Assembly: GCA_034678485.1 (NCBI GenBank)
Contig: JAXDBU010000065.1
Span: 31,421 to 95,420 of the forward strand
Length of the DNA: 64,000 nt
Direction of reading: 5' to 3'
From: PLanc-01 sp034678485
Lineage (GTDB): Bacteria; Planctomycetota; Phycisphaerae; Sedimentisphaerales; Anaerobacaceae
Positions 43,490 through 51,499 of the stretch are shown in pieces. Made by a program: the position numbers and the translations under genes. Position 1 is the first letter of the stretch. Every line of letters begins with the position of its first letter. The notes below the pieces were generated by a model that was not told where the DNA came from, did not search any database, and saw only the letters and a list, made by a program, of their open reading frames with translations.

Positions 43490-44032
43490 TCAATCCACCA
43501 GGATCAGCCCGAAGTAGTCCGGGCACTGTTGTCTCGTTCGCACGACCTCAATGTCGAAACCGGCTCTGCGAGCCGTCGAATAGACGTCGATGCCGCAGGC
43601 CTCCATCGCCGGTCGGGCTCGTTCTGCGTGCCGGCACCGACCCGGCTCCAGCGCACAGGACTTGCAGAAACAGCACGGCCCAGCGCCCAGGGCGAAGGCC
43701 TTCCAGGCCCCGCGAAGGAATATCTCCCGCTCCAGATCCGCTACGGTTGCCTTGATTTTCGCTTCGGGATCGAAATGGATCAGGACTGCCCGACGGTAGC
43801 CATCGAGGACCTGCCGGGTCTGGTCCGGCGTCGGCGTGAACGGCGGGCACACCAGGCACTGGGCATATCCGTCGCAGCCGAACTGGCATTTCAGCCGGAC
43901 CCAGGCCGCAGTCTGCACGTCGGCAGGTGCGACGATCTTCGCGCCCTCCACGCCGTGTTTGCTCGTAGCCAGCCGGCACAATGCCGCATCCGAAAGTTCC
44001 GACTTTGCTGTTGTCTGCCCTCTGCCACTCAT
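43490..44032 (-). CDS. DUF2284 predicted metal-binding protein
   Basis: A 180-aa cysteine-rich protein of the DUF2284 type. It has a Cys pattern CQFGCDGYAQCLVCPP in the first third and CCFCKSCALEPGRCRHAERARP in the second, then MEACGIDVYSTARRAGFDIEVV and a C-terminal CPDYFGLILVD. Members are small cytoplasmic proteins predicted to bind metal or an iron-sulfur cluster; their role is unknown. ATG 44032 is preferred to the GTG at 44062 because neither has a strong ribosome site and ATG 44032 matches the family length. It lies 27 bp upstream of the isomerase-like gene on the same strand, so the two may be cotranscribed. Confidence 0.82.
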   Translation of the reverse strand: MSGRGQTTAKSELSDAALCRLATSKHGVEGAKIVAPADVQTAAWVRLKCQFGCDGYAQCLVCPPFTPTPDQTRQVLDGYRRAVLIHFDPEAKIKATVADLEREIFLRGAWKAFALGAGPCCFCKSCALEPGRCRHAERARPAMEACGIDVYSTARRAGFDIEVVRTRQQCPDYFGLILVD

Positions 44033-44118
44033 GTTACAGCCCTGTCCGCGGGATTTGCCCACTCATACGGCCTATGTTTGTTATCTTATACCGTCTGTCA
44101 GCCGTTGGAACAAGGGCA

Positions 44119-44147
44119 TTGACAATGAGAACGCTGTTTCATAGATT
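44119..44147 (+). promoter_or_regulatory. Predicted sigma70-type promoter of the GH43-like gene
   Basis: TTGACA (44119-44124), 17-bp spacer, TAGATT (44142-44147). The start of RNA would be near 44154, so an ATG at 44157 would be effectively leaderless; GTG 44205 is the better start. Confidence 0.6.
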
Positions 44148-44204
44148 CGCCCCCGCGTGTCTGATTCGCAGGTTGAACCGTCCGGGCAATGGGAGAACGA
44201 ACTC

Positions 44205-45197
44205 GTGGAGAGAAGACTTGGAGTGATCGCAGCACTGTTTCTGCTCGTTGCGATGGCCGCCATCGCATCCGGGGCGCCGGTGGATGCGCAGGGGCGACCG
44301 TTGATTCGCAAGCTTGGGACCATCGATTGCGATCTGGTTGAGACCACGCCGGTGGTGTTCCACGGGCGGCTCTATCGCTGCGAATGGGTGCGGACGAGCT
44401 ACAAGGGCAACGAACTGGGCGCGAATTATTCTCGCCTGGTCGATGCGGCTACGGGCAAGCCGACCGCGCCGTTCGCGAAGGAGCACGTGTTCTCCAGCGC
44501 CTTCGTCGATGGCGACACGATCTACGTCACCGCCACGAGCACCGAGAAGGGATGGACCGGGCAGCGCGTCGATGTCTTCGCATCGAAGGACCTTCAGCAG
44601 TGGGAAACTTGGACCGCGTTGGATCTGCCCAGCTTCGAGATCTGCAACACGTCCTTGTGCAAGACGCCCGATCGGTACGTGCTGATGTTCGAGATCGGCA
44701 AGCCCGTGGAACAGGCGGGAGCGGCCTTTACCGCGCGGTTCGCCACGTCGAAGGATCTGCGGACTTGGACGGTTACGCCGCCCGAGTGCGTCTACGCGAA
44801 GGACCGCTACACGGCTCCCCATTGCCTCCGCCACCTGGACGGCTACTACTACGATTTCTACCTGGAAGCCCACGACGGCTACGAGATGCGGGTCGTGCGG
44901 TCCACGGACCTGATCCATTGGGAACCGAGTCCGCTCAATCCGGTGCTGAAGGCATCCGCCGAGGACAAGCAGATTGCGAATCCCCGACTGACTGCACAGG
45001 AGCGTCGGCGCATCGCCGAAGCCAAGAACCTCAACAACTCCGACATCGATTTCTGCCAGTACGAAGGCCGGCTAATCATCAACTACTCCTGGGGCAATCA
45101 GCAGGGTGAGGAGTTCCTTGCGGAAGCAGCCTACGATGGGACCGTCGAGGAGTTCCTTCGGGGATGGTTTCCACAGGGGGATCGCACGCCCAAATAG
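44205..45197 (+). CDS. Secreted GH43-like five-bladed beta-propeller protein
   Basis: A 330-aa protein with a Sec signal (RRLGVIAALFLLVAMAAIASG). The mature part repeats a blade pattern typical of GH43/GH32/GH130-like propellers: RLVDAATGKPTAPFAKEHVF, FASKDLQQWETW, TARFATSKDLRTWTV, MRVVRSTDLIHWEPSPLNPV, and a last SDIDFCQYEGRLIINYSWG. The S.DL..W motifs are the strand signatures. An acid pair for glycoside hydrolysis is not obvious by eye, so activity is uncertain. GTG 44205 is chosen because GGGAG lies nine bp upstream and the promoter leaves no leader for the ATG at 44157. No sugar operon surrounds it. Confidence 0.78.
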   Translation: MERRLGVIAALFLLVAMAAIASGAPVDAQGRPLIRKLGTIDCDLVETTPVVFHGRLYRCEWVRTSYKGNELGANYSRLVDAATGKPTAPFAKEHVFSSAFVDGDTIYVTATSTEKGWTGQRVDVFASKDLQQWETWTALDLPSFEICNTSLCKTPDRYVLMFEIGKPVEQAGAAFTARFATSKDLRTWTVTPPECVYAKDRYTAPHCLRHLDGYYYDFYLEAHDGYEMRVVRSTDLIHWEPSPLNPVLKASAEDKQIANPRLTAQERRRIAEAKNLNNSDIDFCQYEGRLIINYSWGNQQGEEFLAEAAYDGTVEEFLRGWFPQGDRTPK

Positions 45198-45208
45198 AGA
45201 TGCCTGGG

Positions 45209-46243
45209 CTATACGTCCCAGTTGAGGCGCTGTTCGTACTTCCAGCCGAACCGGCCGACGACGTGCGCCAGGACCAGCAACAGATAGAACGACAGGAACA
45301 ACAGGCCGTAGCCGAGATACCACTGCTCGCCGAACAGCTGGCGATATGTGCCGGGCACGAGCAGGCACAGCACGCAGCAGAAGGCCGCCAGGAGGCAGTA
45401 GGGCAGGAACGTGCCGGCGATCGAACCCAGCACCAGGACCGGGTTCAACGCGCGAAGCGACTCGAACAAGGTTACGGCCAGCAGGGCCATTGGGAAGAGG
45501 AACCCACCCAGGCCGTACAGGAACCAGAAGAGCGGACCACTGCTCCCGACGTAGGCCGCACAGAAGATGGCGGGCGCCATGCAGGCAACGCCGCAGGCAA
45601 ACGAGGTCAATGCCTGCCAGAACAGCTCTGCGAACCCCGGCGTCAGGTCGGTCGTGTTCATAGCTCGGATGCCGCCTGAGGCGCTGTCTCGAACGCACTC
45701 GACCACGTACCAGTTGACGTACAGCACGAATACGACCAGCACGGTCCAGTGGAGCATCCAGAACAGAACGAACAGAATCAAGGCCGGACCGAACGCAAGG
45801 GCCAGCGCCTGCCCGAACGAAGCCAGCATCCGCAGGATCAGGGGGATACCTGTACTCAGCGTGAGGATCAACATGCCCGGCTTGTTCAGCGGATACAGGA
45901 AGATGTCCACGATCCAGGGCAGCGGTCGCGTCGGCGGGGCCTGTTGCTCACCGAGCAGATAGCCGGCCTGCGAGGCCTTCAGTCTCTCTTGAGCTTGCTC
46001 GGCGGCCCGCAGCTCCGCAGTCGTGTCGGCCGGCGGCAGGTCCAGCAACAGTGAATCGCGCGGCGACAACCTGGCTGGAGCAGGCGTTTCGGCCAAGCTG
46101 GGACCCGTCGGCGAAGCCACCTCTTCGGGCACGCTCACCGGGATATTCACGCTCCTTTTGCATTCAGGGCATCGGCCCTTCCGACCTGCTTGCCTGCTGT
46201 CCACGGTCAGCAGCCGGCCGCAATGCTCACACGCGAACTTCAT
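45209..46243 (-). CDS. Zinc-ribbon multi-pass membrane protein
   Basis: A 344-aa protein. Residues 1-35 are a zinc ribbon (FACEHCGRLLTVDSRQAGRK, then CPECKR), followed by a Pro/Glu/Ala-rich linker to about residue 115. About six hydrophobic helices then span to the C-terminus (for example FGPALILFVLFWMLHWTVLVVFVLYV and FFSFYLL-like segments near the end). The arrangement recalls membrane proteins with an N-terminal cytoplasmic ribbon found in planctomycetes, function unknown. ATG 46243 is used; a TTG at 46267 would add eight residues. The gene converges on the GH43-like gene, with 11 bp between stops and no visible terminator. Confidence 0.75.
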   Translation of the reverse strand: MKFACEHCGRLLTVDSRQAGRKGRCPECKRSVNIPVSVPEEVASPTGPSLAETPAPARLSPRDSLLLDLPPADTTAELRAAEQAQERLKASQAGYLLGEQQAPPTRPLPWIVDIFLYPLNKPGMLILTLSTGIPLILRMLASFGQALALAFGPALILFVLFWMLHWTVLVVFVLYVNWYVVECVRDSASGGIRAMNTTDLTPGFAELFWQALTSFACGVACMAPAIFCAAYVGSSGPLFWFLYGLGGFLFPMALLAVTLFESLRALNPVLVLGSIAGTFLPYCLLAAFCCVLCLLVPGTYRQLFGEQWYLGYGLLFLSFYLLLVLAHVVGRFGWKYEQRLNWDV

Positions 46244-46655
46244 GTTCCGCACGTCCACTGGGTCCAACGAGATCCCGAGATCACTCTATCGCCGCCGCCA
46301 GTATACCACAACCACCGAGCCCTGTGGAGATCGCGCGACGATCCGGACACGCTCTTTCTTGTCATGCTCAGCATGACAAAACAAATTCCATCGAGAATCC
46401 TCCGCACATCCGTCAATCCCCGTCGTATAATGGGGGAAACAGAGATCAAGAGCCGAAGGCGGGCCAGAGATCTTTCATACTGTTGGCTGTTATCATGATA
46501 CGTCATCATTGAGCATCTATCATACCCGCCCACCTTCGAAATCGTCGGACAAATGCACCACGCGCGCATCGCAGCCGCAATGCGGCGCACGTGGCTCCGC
46601 GTCGCGTGTCCCGGCGGTATCCGGCTATCATCCACATTATCGAAGGGAGCGGAGT
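46244..46655. other. Intergenic region with palindrome and TATAAT box
   Basis: 412 bp between divergent genes. A perfect palindrome TTGTCATGCT-C-AGCATGACAA lies at about 46359-46379. TATAAT occurs at 46426-46431, without a good -35 at the right distance. The last bases carry GGGAG before the next ATG. Confidence 0.5.
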
Positions 46656-48854
46656 ATGCAGGCGAACAAAACGGTGTCGAGCCTCGTGGCGGCTGTCTGT
46701 ACCTTTGTCCTCACGTTCTGTTCCCTTGGCGTCGGCAAGACGATCCGCGTGACGAGCGATGGCTCGGGGGATTACGTGACGATCCAGGCCGCCATTGACG
46801 CGAGTGTCGATGGCGACCTGGTCCTCGTCGCCCCCGGCACCTACACCGGCGATGGGAATCGTGACATCGACTTTGGCGGCAGGGCCATCACAGTCAGGAG
46901 TGAGACAGGCCCGGAGTTCTGTGTCATCCAATGTGGCGGTCGCTATCCGCAAGGTGACGGAATTCCCACAAGACGCAGTCTGATCCAGTTGATGCAGGGG
47001 GAATACCATCGCGGTTTCTATTTCCACTCCGATGAGGGTGCGAATTCCGTCGTCCAGGGATTCACCGTTACAGAAGGGTATCTGCGAACGGAAGCGGGCG
47101 GCGCATTCTATTGTCTGGAGAGTAGTCCAACGATAAGGGCCTGCATCATCACCGGGAATGTGGCACCCCACGGGGGAGGAATTGCCGCCTACGATTCCAG
47201 TGCCCGAGTAGAGAACTGTGTCATCAAGGGGAATGTGGCACGCCACGGGGGAGGAATTGCCGCCTACGATTCCAGTGCCCGAGTAGAGAACTGTGTCATC
47301 AAGGGGAATATGGCAGCTTCCATACCGCTGGACCTGGATTCTCCCTGGTATGGGTACGGATGTGGCGGTGCGATGACGACCGGCCGAGGGAGTGTTCGTA
47401 TTCTCAATTGCCAAATCGTGGGCAACTCATCGAGCGATAGTGGCGCCGGCGTATTCTGTTCGGCGGGAAACCCCAAGATTGTGAACTGCACCGTGACAGG
47501 CAATCGAGCGGGCCATGCGGGGATGGGCGGAGGCATCTTCTGCGGATCGAATCGAGGGGGTAACACGTGCCATCTCAGGAATACCATCATATGGGGCAAC
47601 ACTGCGGGGTCTTTGGGGAATGACGTCGCTGTGCATACTGACTCGGTGATGCTGTTGACGATGGGATGCCAACTGGAGCACAGCTTTGTCGGAGGCGATC
47701 CCAACGACTTGTATGATCCTGATGCATGTGTCGACGGGCGTTGGATCACGGGCGATCCACAGTTCGCCACTCCAGGCTACTGGGATCCCAACGGGACGCT
47801 GGACAAGCTAAGCGACGACTTCTGGGTGGACGGCGACTACCATGTGAAGTCCCAGGCCGGACGCTGGGACCCAAACAGCGGTAGTTGGGTCCAAGACGAC
47901 GTGACGAGTCCCTGTGTCGACGCGGGCGATCCGAACGACCCCATCGGCGAGGAGCCATTTCCCAACGGCGGGCGGGTCAATATCGGCGCCTACGGCGGAA
48001 CTGCCGAGGCGAGTCTATCGCCCGAGTTGGGCCCGACAGCGGGATTGTGGAGCGAGCCGGTGCCGCTGGTGGAGATCAACACGGATTCGGCGGAGGAATG
48101 GTCGCCGGTTCTTTCCGCAGATGGCCTGACGCTGTACTTTGGCCGTGTGCGAGGATCGGATTCGTACTTCGGTCGCATCCTCCAGGCGACCCGCCAGGCG
48201 GCTGTGCCCTGGTGCCATTTCAAGGCCATTGCCGAGGTGCCCGGCGTTCTGAACCAGGGAGTTGAACACATGCTATGCCCCTGGATCTCGCCTGATGGTC
48301 TGCGGATGTACTACACGCACCAGATTGGCAGTGTGTTCCGCCTGATGGTCAGCGAGCGGCCTGCCGGCTCAACGCAATGGCCGATGGGGAGAGGGGTTTC
48401 CGAGATCAACGAGTTGGACAGTCGTCTGCACACGTGCCGACTGACCGTGGATGAGCTGACGATCTTCTTCGCGGGGCCGGATATGCAGGATGACGGGGGC
48501 GAATTCGATATCTGGATGGCAAACCGGCCGGACCGCGACGCCCTGTTCGGTGAGCCGGTGAACCTGGCGTGGCTCAACGGTCCTACCAACGATCTACACG
48601 CTACTCCGTCGTCTGATGGCCTGTTGCTCTACTCCGCCTCGATCCGCAATGGGCATTATCAGTTGTTCCGGTCCGCACGGAGCGACTGTGCCGGCGAGTT
48701 CGGCCCAGCGGTCCACATGGTCTCTTTCGACACGCCGGACGGGCACAGCTTCTTCCCCTGCCTCTCGCCGGACGGCATGGAGTTCTACTTCGTGCGCCAG
48801 ACCGCCGAAGGCAGGTCCACCCGTGACATCTGGGTTTCCTATCGTCTCGATTAG
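46656..48854 (+). CDS. Secreted beta-helix protein with C-terminal PD40-like repeats
   Basis: A 732-aa protein. A Sec signal (VSSLVAAVCTFVLTFCSLGVG) is followed by a right-handed beta-helix. The helix opens with TIRVTSDGSGDYVTIQAAID and contains repeating GG(G/A)I/F.....S....NC.I.GN coils between about residues 150 and 330. After a linker with paired DPN motifs come PD40/TolB-like strands (SPVLSADGLTLYFGRV, CPWISPDGLRMYYTHQ, FFPCLSPDGMEFYF). The frame opens at 46509, but GGGAG six bp before ATG 46656 and the signal peptide fix the start. Role: probably a polysaccharide-binding or surface protein. Two neighbouring coils are almost identical at the DNA level (see 47154-47303). Confidence 0.85.
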   Translation: MQANKTVSSLVAAVCTFVLTFCSLGVGKTIRVTSDGSGDYVTIQAAIDASVDGDLVLVAPGTYTGDGNRDIDFGGRAITVRSETGPEFCVIQCGGRYPQGDGIPTRRSLIQLMQGEYHRGFYFHSDEGANSVVQGFTVTEGYLRTEAGGAFYCLESSPTIRACIITGNVAPHGGGIAAYDSSARVENCVIKGNVARHGGGIAAYDSSARVENCVIKGNMAASIPLDLDSPWYGYGCGGAMTTGRGSVRILNCQIVGNSSSDSGAGVFCSAGNPKIVNCTVTGNRAGHAGMGGGIFCGSNRGGNTCHLRNTIIWGNTAGSLGNDVAVHTDSVMLLTMGCQLEHSFVGGDPNDLYDPDACVDGRWITGDPQFATPGYWDPNGTLDKLSDDFWVDGDYHVKSQAGRWDPNSGSWVQDDVTSPCVDAGDPNDPIGEEPFPNGGRVNIGAYGGTAEASLSPELGPTAGLWSEPVPLVEINTDSAEEWSPVLSADGLTLYFGRVRGSDSYFGRILQATRQAAVPWCHFKAIAEVPGVLNQGVEHMLCPWISPDGLRMYYTHQIGSVFRLMVSERPAGSTQWPMGRGVSEINELDSRLHTCRLTVDELTIFFAGPDMQDDGGEFDIWMANRPDRDALFGEPVNLAWLNGPTNDLHATPSSDGLLLYSASIRNGHYQLFRSARSDCAGEFGPAVHMVSFDTPDGHSFFPCLSPDGMEFYFVRQTAEGRSTRDIWVSYRLD
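47154..47303 (+). repeat. 75-bp tandem duplication inside the beta-helix gene
   Basis: Two copies of a 75-bp (25-codon) unit beginning GGGAATGTGGCA, differing by very few bases, followed by the start of a third (GGGAATATGGCA). Each encodes one helix coil with GGGIAAYDSSARVENCVIKG. The length is a multiple of three, so the frame is kept. Confidence 0.95.
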
Positions 48855-48924
48855 CCAGGGATCGCGCAGTCAGCGGTCCCGAGCCATTGGTGTTATCGTT
48901 ATCATGTTGATGGGAGAGCCAAGT

Positions 48925-51246
48925 ATGGGAACGCACAGTCGGGTCGGTTGTCGTCGGGCCAGGGAGTCGAACGAGTTCTACGCGCAGCATGGGTATATGG
49001 AGGTGCCCATGCTCGTGCAGTGGATGGCGACGCTTCGATGTGGGCTTCGCTGCGAGCACTGCCTGGCGGTCAGTCGGGAGTCGGGGTTCTCGGATATGCC
49101 TTTGGAGGCGGTCCACAGGCTGATCGACGGGATCGCCCAAATGGGAGTGAAGGAGTTCCTGGTCACAGGAGGGGAACCGCTCGCGAGGGAGGACCTGGGC
49201 GAGGTGATCGAGCACCTCGGACGCTCCGGCGTGAGCTGGACCCTCAATACTGCGGCCGTGCCCACGAAAGCCCTTCGCGAGGTCCTCGCGCGGAACAAGC
49301 CGGGCTTCGTCGCGGTGAGCCTGGATGGTCCGAAGGCGGTACACGACGCCTTTCGAGGTCGGGCGGGCGCCTGGGACGATGCGATGGAGGCGATCCGGTT
49401 CTTCAAGTCGCTGGCGACCGTGCGGGTCTGCGCGGGCACGACTGTGACCAGCCGGAATTACGACTGGCTGGATGAGACCTTTCACCTGGTCACGACCAGC
49501 GGCGCGGACCAGTGGGGGATTCACCTGCTCGTCCCGGAGGGCCGGGCGGCGGACCGGCCGGACCTGTTCCTCTCGAAGATGCAGCTCAAGAGGCTCATCA
49601 AGTTCGTCGCGCGCAGGCGACGCCAGTTCCACGTCCAGATGGCCGACGAGATCGGCTACCTGGGCTATCTCGAACCGCTGGTCCGCGACGTCCCGCTCAC
49701 CTGCGGGGCAGGCCGGGCACAGTGTGTCGTCCTGCCCGATGGCTCGGTTGTCCCCTGTACGACGTTGGACCGCTCCTGTAGCGCGGGCAACGTCCACGAC
49801 CGCTCGTTCCAGTCGATCTGGACGGAGGGTTTCGCGGACCTGCGGGCTTGGCGTCCGAGCGGCAGGTGCGGCGGCTGCGAATACGCGGTCGCCTGCAAAG
49901 GCGGCTGCTGGCTCCAGCGCAAGGCCGGCACCCAGTGCTTCAAAGAGGTCTGGCACGTGCCCGGCGTGTTGAAGACTGCGGCGGGAGTCGCCATCTGTCT
50001 GGGCGGCCTGGCGGCTCCGACCGAGCGTGTCCTGGCAGCCGTGCCCGACAATCCAACAGAGGCACCACGCATCACGGTGCAGCAGACTTGGAGTCTCGAC
50101 GAGGCCATCCACACCTGGTACTTCAAGCAGGGCACAACGGCGTATGTCCATAGCTCTGTGCCAAGCTCATGGGACCCGATCTGGGAGGAGGTGGCCTGGA
50201 AGTTCCTCGAAGACTTCGCGCAAGACACGCTTCCGCAGGACATCACCGAGCGCTGTGCAAGGGTGCAGGAAGCTCTGGAGACGGAGGAGCGGTCTCTGTC
50301 GCTGATCTCGCTGTTATGGCGAGCGGTGAACGGGCCGCTGTTCGAGACGGCCAATGTGCAGGAGTATTCGGACGAAGAGCGACAGACGATCCGCAATACC
50401 CTCGCCGCAATCGAGCAGAAATCCGAGCAATGGCGACTGGATATCTTCGAGTTCAGCCTCGATCCCTATCTGACCGACGGCAGAGTGACGCCCCTTTCTC
50501 CCGGCAGTGTCACCAAGGGCGGAGGGGGCAGTTCTCGATATGATACAAAGTACTATCTCTTGAAGGATTTGAACGGGGAACGATGGGGGACTGCGGCCGA
50601 TCCGGAGACGCAAGAGGCAGCACAAGCCTATATGCAAGCTCATCGCTACGCCGAGCAGATGGACCTTGATTTCACGGTTACTCAGGGGGGCATGCGTGGA
50701 CCCGGTGGACGTGGTTTCTTCGATCCCAACACTCCGTTGGACAGTTCAACCGTGAACACGACGGGGCCGTTCGATGTGCTCAGGGCCAATGGACGCATCT
50801 CCCTGACGTTCACGATCAACGGGGATATCAAGTTCTCTCCGTCGCAACAAGCGTACGATCGCAACGAGGAAAGTCTGCTCAATGATGACCCGGGGCAGGA
50901 CGATGTGAGCACAACGATCTCTGTCACTCTCGAAAACGCGAAATACACCTACACAGAACTGCTGAACGCCGTCTACGAGCAGAACCGGCTCAAGCTGCTG
51001 GCGATTGCCTATGACTGGCTGTCGGCGAATACGGTTGGGATGTGGGATCAGGAGGTCCCAATTATCACGGCGGTCTACGAGAACGGTGCGCTGCTTTGGC
51101 CTGCGATTCGAGAGATCGTCGCGTCGGATACGATCATCCCCACCGAGGGGCTCAGCGGCAACGCGATGAAGGAGTTCACAGCGGATGAGATCGCCGAGAT
51201 CCATCGGCGGGCGGTGCTGAAGGACATTGACTTCTGGATGTTCTGA
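48925..51246 (+). CDS. Radical SAM/SPASM protein fused to an unassigned C-terminal domain
   Basis: A 773-aa protein. The radical SAM cluster motif is C39-x3-C43-x2-C46, with the GGEP-type loop TGGEPLAREDL and SLDGPKAVHD downstream. The SPASM domain has C260, C267, C278 and C285, and then C315-x2-C318-x5-C324-x3-C328 and C338, the pattern for auxiliary iron-sulfur clusters. A short hydrophobic stretch (about 348-372, KTAAGVAICLGGLAAP) follows, then 400 residues I cannot assign. They contain helices with many Glu/Leu, a GGGGSS linker and C-terminal DIDFWMF. SPASM enzymes usually modify peptides or mature other enzymes; here the target is unknown and no precursor peptide is visible nearby. GGGAGAG six bp upstream selects ATG 48925. 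Confidence 0.88.
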   Translation: MGTHSRVGCRRARESNEFYAQHGYMEVPMLVQWMATLRCGLRCEHCLAVSRESGFSDMPLEAVHRLIDGIAQMGVKEFLVTGGEPLAREDLGEVIEHLGRSGVSWTLNTAAVPTKALREVLARNKPGFVAVSLDGPKAVHDAFRGRAGAWDDAMEAIRFFKSLATVRVCAGTTVTSRNYDWLDETFHLVTTSGADQWGIHLLVPEGRAADRPDLFLSKMQLKRLIKFVARRRRQFHVQMADEIGYLGYLEPLVRDVPLTCGAGRAQCVVLPDGSVVPCTTLDRSCSAGNVHDRSFQSIWTEGFADLRAWRPSGRCGGCEYAVACKGGCWLQRKAGTQCFKEVWHVPGVLKTAAGVAICLGGLAAPTERVLAAVPDNPTEAPRITVQQTWSLDEAIHTWYFKQGTTAYVHSSVPSSWDPIWEEVAWKFLEDFAQDTLPQDITERCARVQEALETEERSLSLISLLWRAVNGPLFETANVQEYSDEERQTIRNTLAAIEQKSEQWRLDIFEFSLDPYLTDGRVTPLSPGSVTKGGGGSSRYDTKYYLLKDLNGERWGTAADPETQEAAQAYMQAHRYAEQMDLDFTVTQGGMRGPGGRGFFDPNTPLDSSTVNTTGPFDVLRANGRISLTFTINGDIKFSPSQQAYDRNEESLLNDDPGQDDVSTTISVTLENAKYTYTELLNAVYEQNRLKLLAIAYDWLSANTVGMWDQEVPIITAVYENGALLWPAIREIVASDTIIPTEGLSGNAMKEFTADEIAEIHRRAVLKDIDFWMF

Positions 51247-51280
51247 CACGGATTCGGCGAAGTCCCGCGGAATTGCGCCT

Positions 51281-51364
51281 CTGTCATCCTGAGCGACAGC
51301 GAAGGATCCGGGTCAAGGGTGAAGGCTGATCCGATGGCCAGATGCTTCACTTCGTTCAGCATGA
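51281..51364. repeat. TGTCATCCTGAGCG-type imperfect inverted repeat
   Basis: TGTCATCCTGAGCGACAGCG and GATGCTTCACTTCGTTCAGC, each extended, are imperfect reverse complements ending TGTCA/TGACA. This is a member of the widespread CTGAGCGxAGCGAAGGATC intergenic repeat class. It lies just after the radical SAM gene. Confidence 0.65.
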
Positions 51365-51425
51365 CAACCCGGGCCGGGTCGGGAAGTGGTTCGACAGAAC
51401 CGGACGAATCGTGGTCCACATAGAA

Positions 51426-51461
51426 ACGGCCCCGGGCGAACTTGATGTTGCCCGGGGCCGT
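51426..51461. terminator. Bidirectional hairpin between convergent genes
   Basis: ACGGCCCCGGGC (51426-51437) and GCCCGGGGCCGT (51450-51461) form a perfect 12-bp stem with a 12-nt loop. T/A-rich runs are short on both sides, so rho-independent action is likely but not certain. It is located between the ends of the radical SAM gene and the opposing gene. Confidence 0.75.
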
Positions 51462-51499
51462 CTTGAATCACTGTTGCATGCAACTCAGATCGATCTCGA

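Noticed and set aside
47154..47303. CRISPR-like repeat
   Set aside because: The two units abut with no spacers and lie in frame inside a beta-helix gene. No CRISPR array was seen elsewhere.
46506..47414. A 302-codon - strand frame with tandem repeat-like text
   Set aside because: The repeat is the antisense of the 75-bp coil duplication in the beta-helix gene; the + strand frame has a signal peptide and known folds.
48616..48924. N-terminal extension of the radical SAM frame, or a small precursor peptide ahead of it
   Set aside because: The extension overlaps the previous gene and has biased composition. The 70-bp gap before ATG 48925 holds no short gene with a ribosome site.
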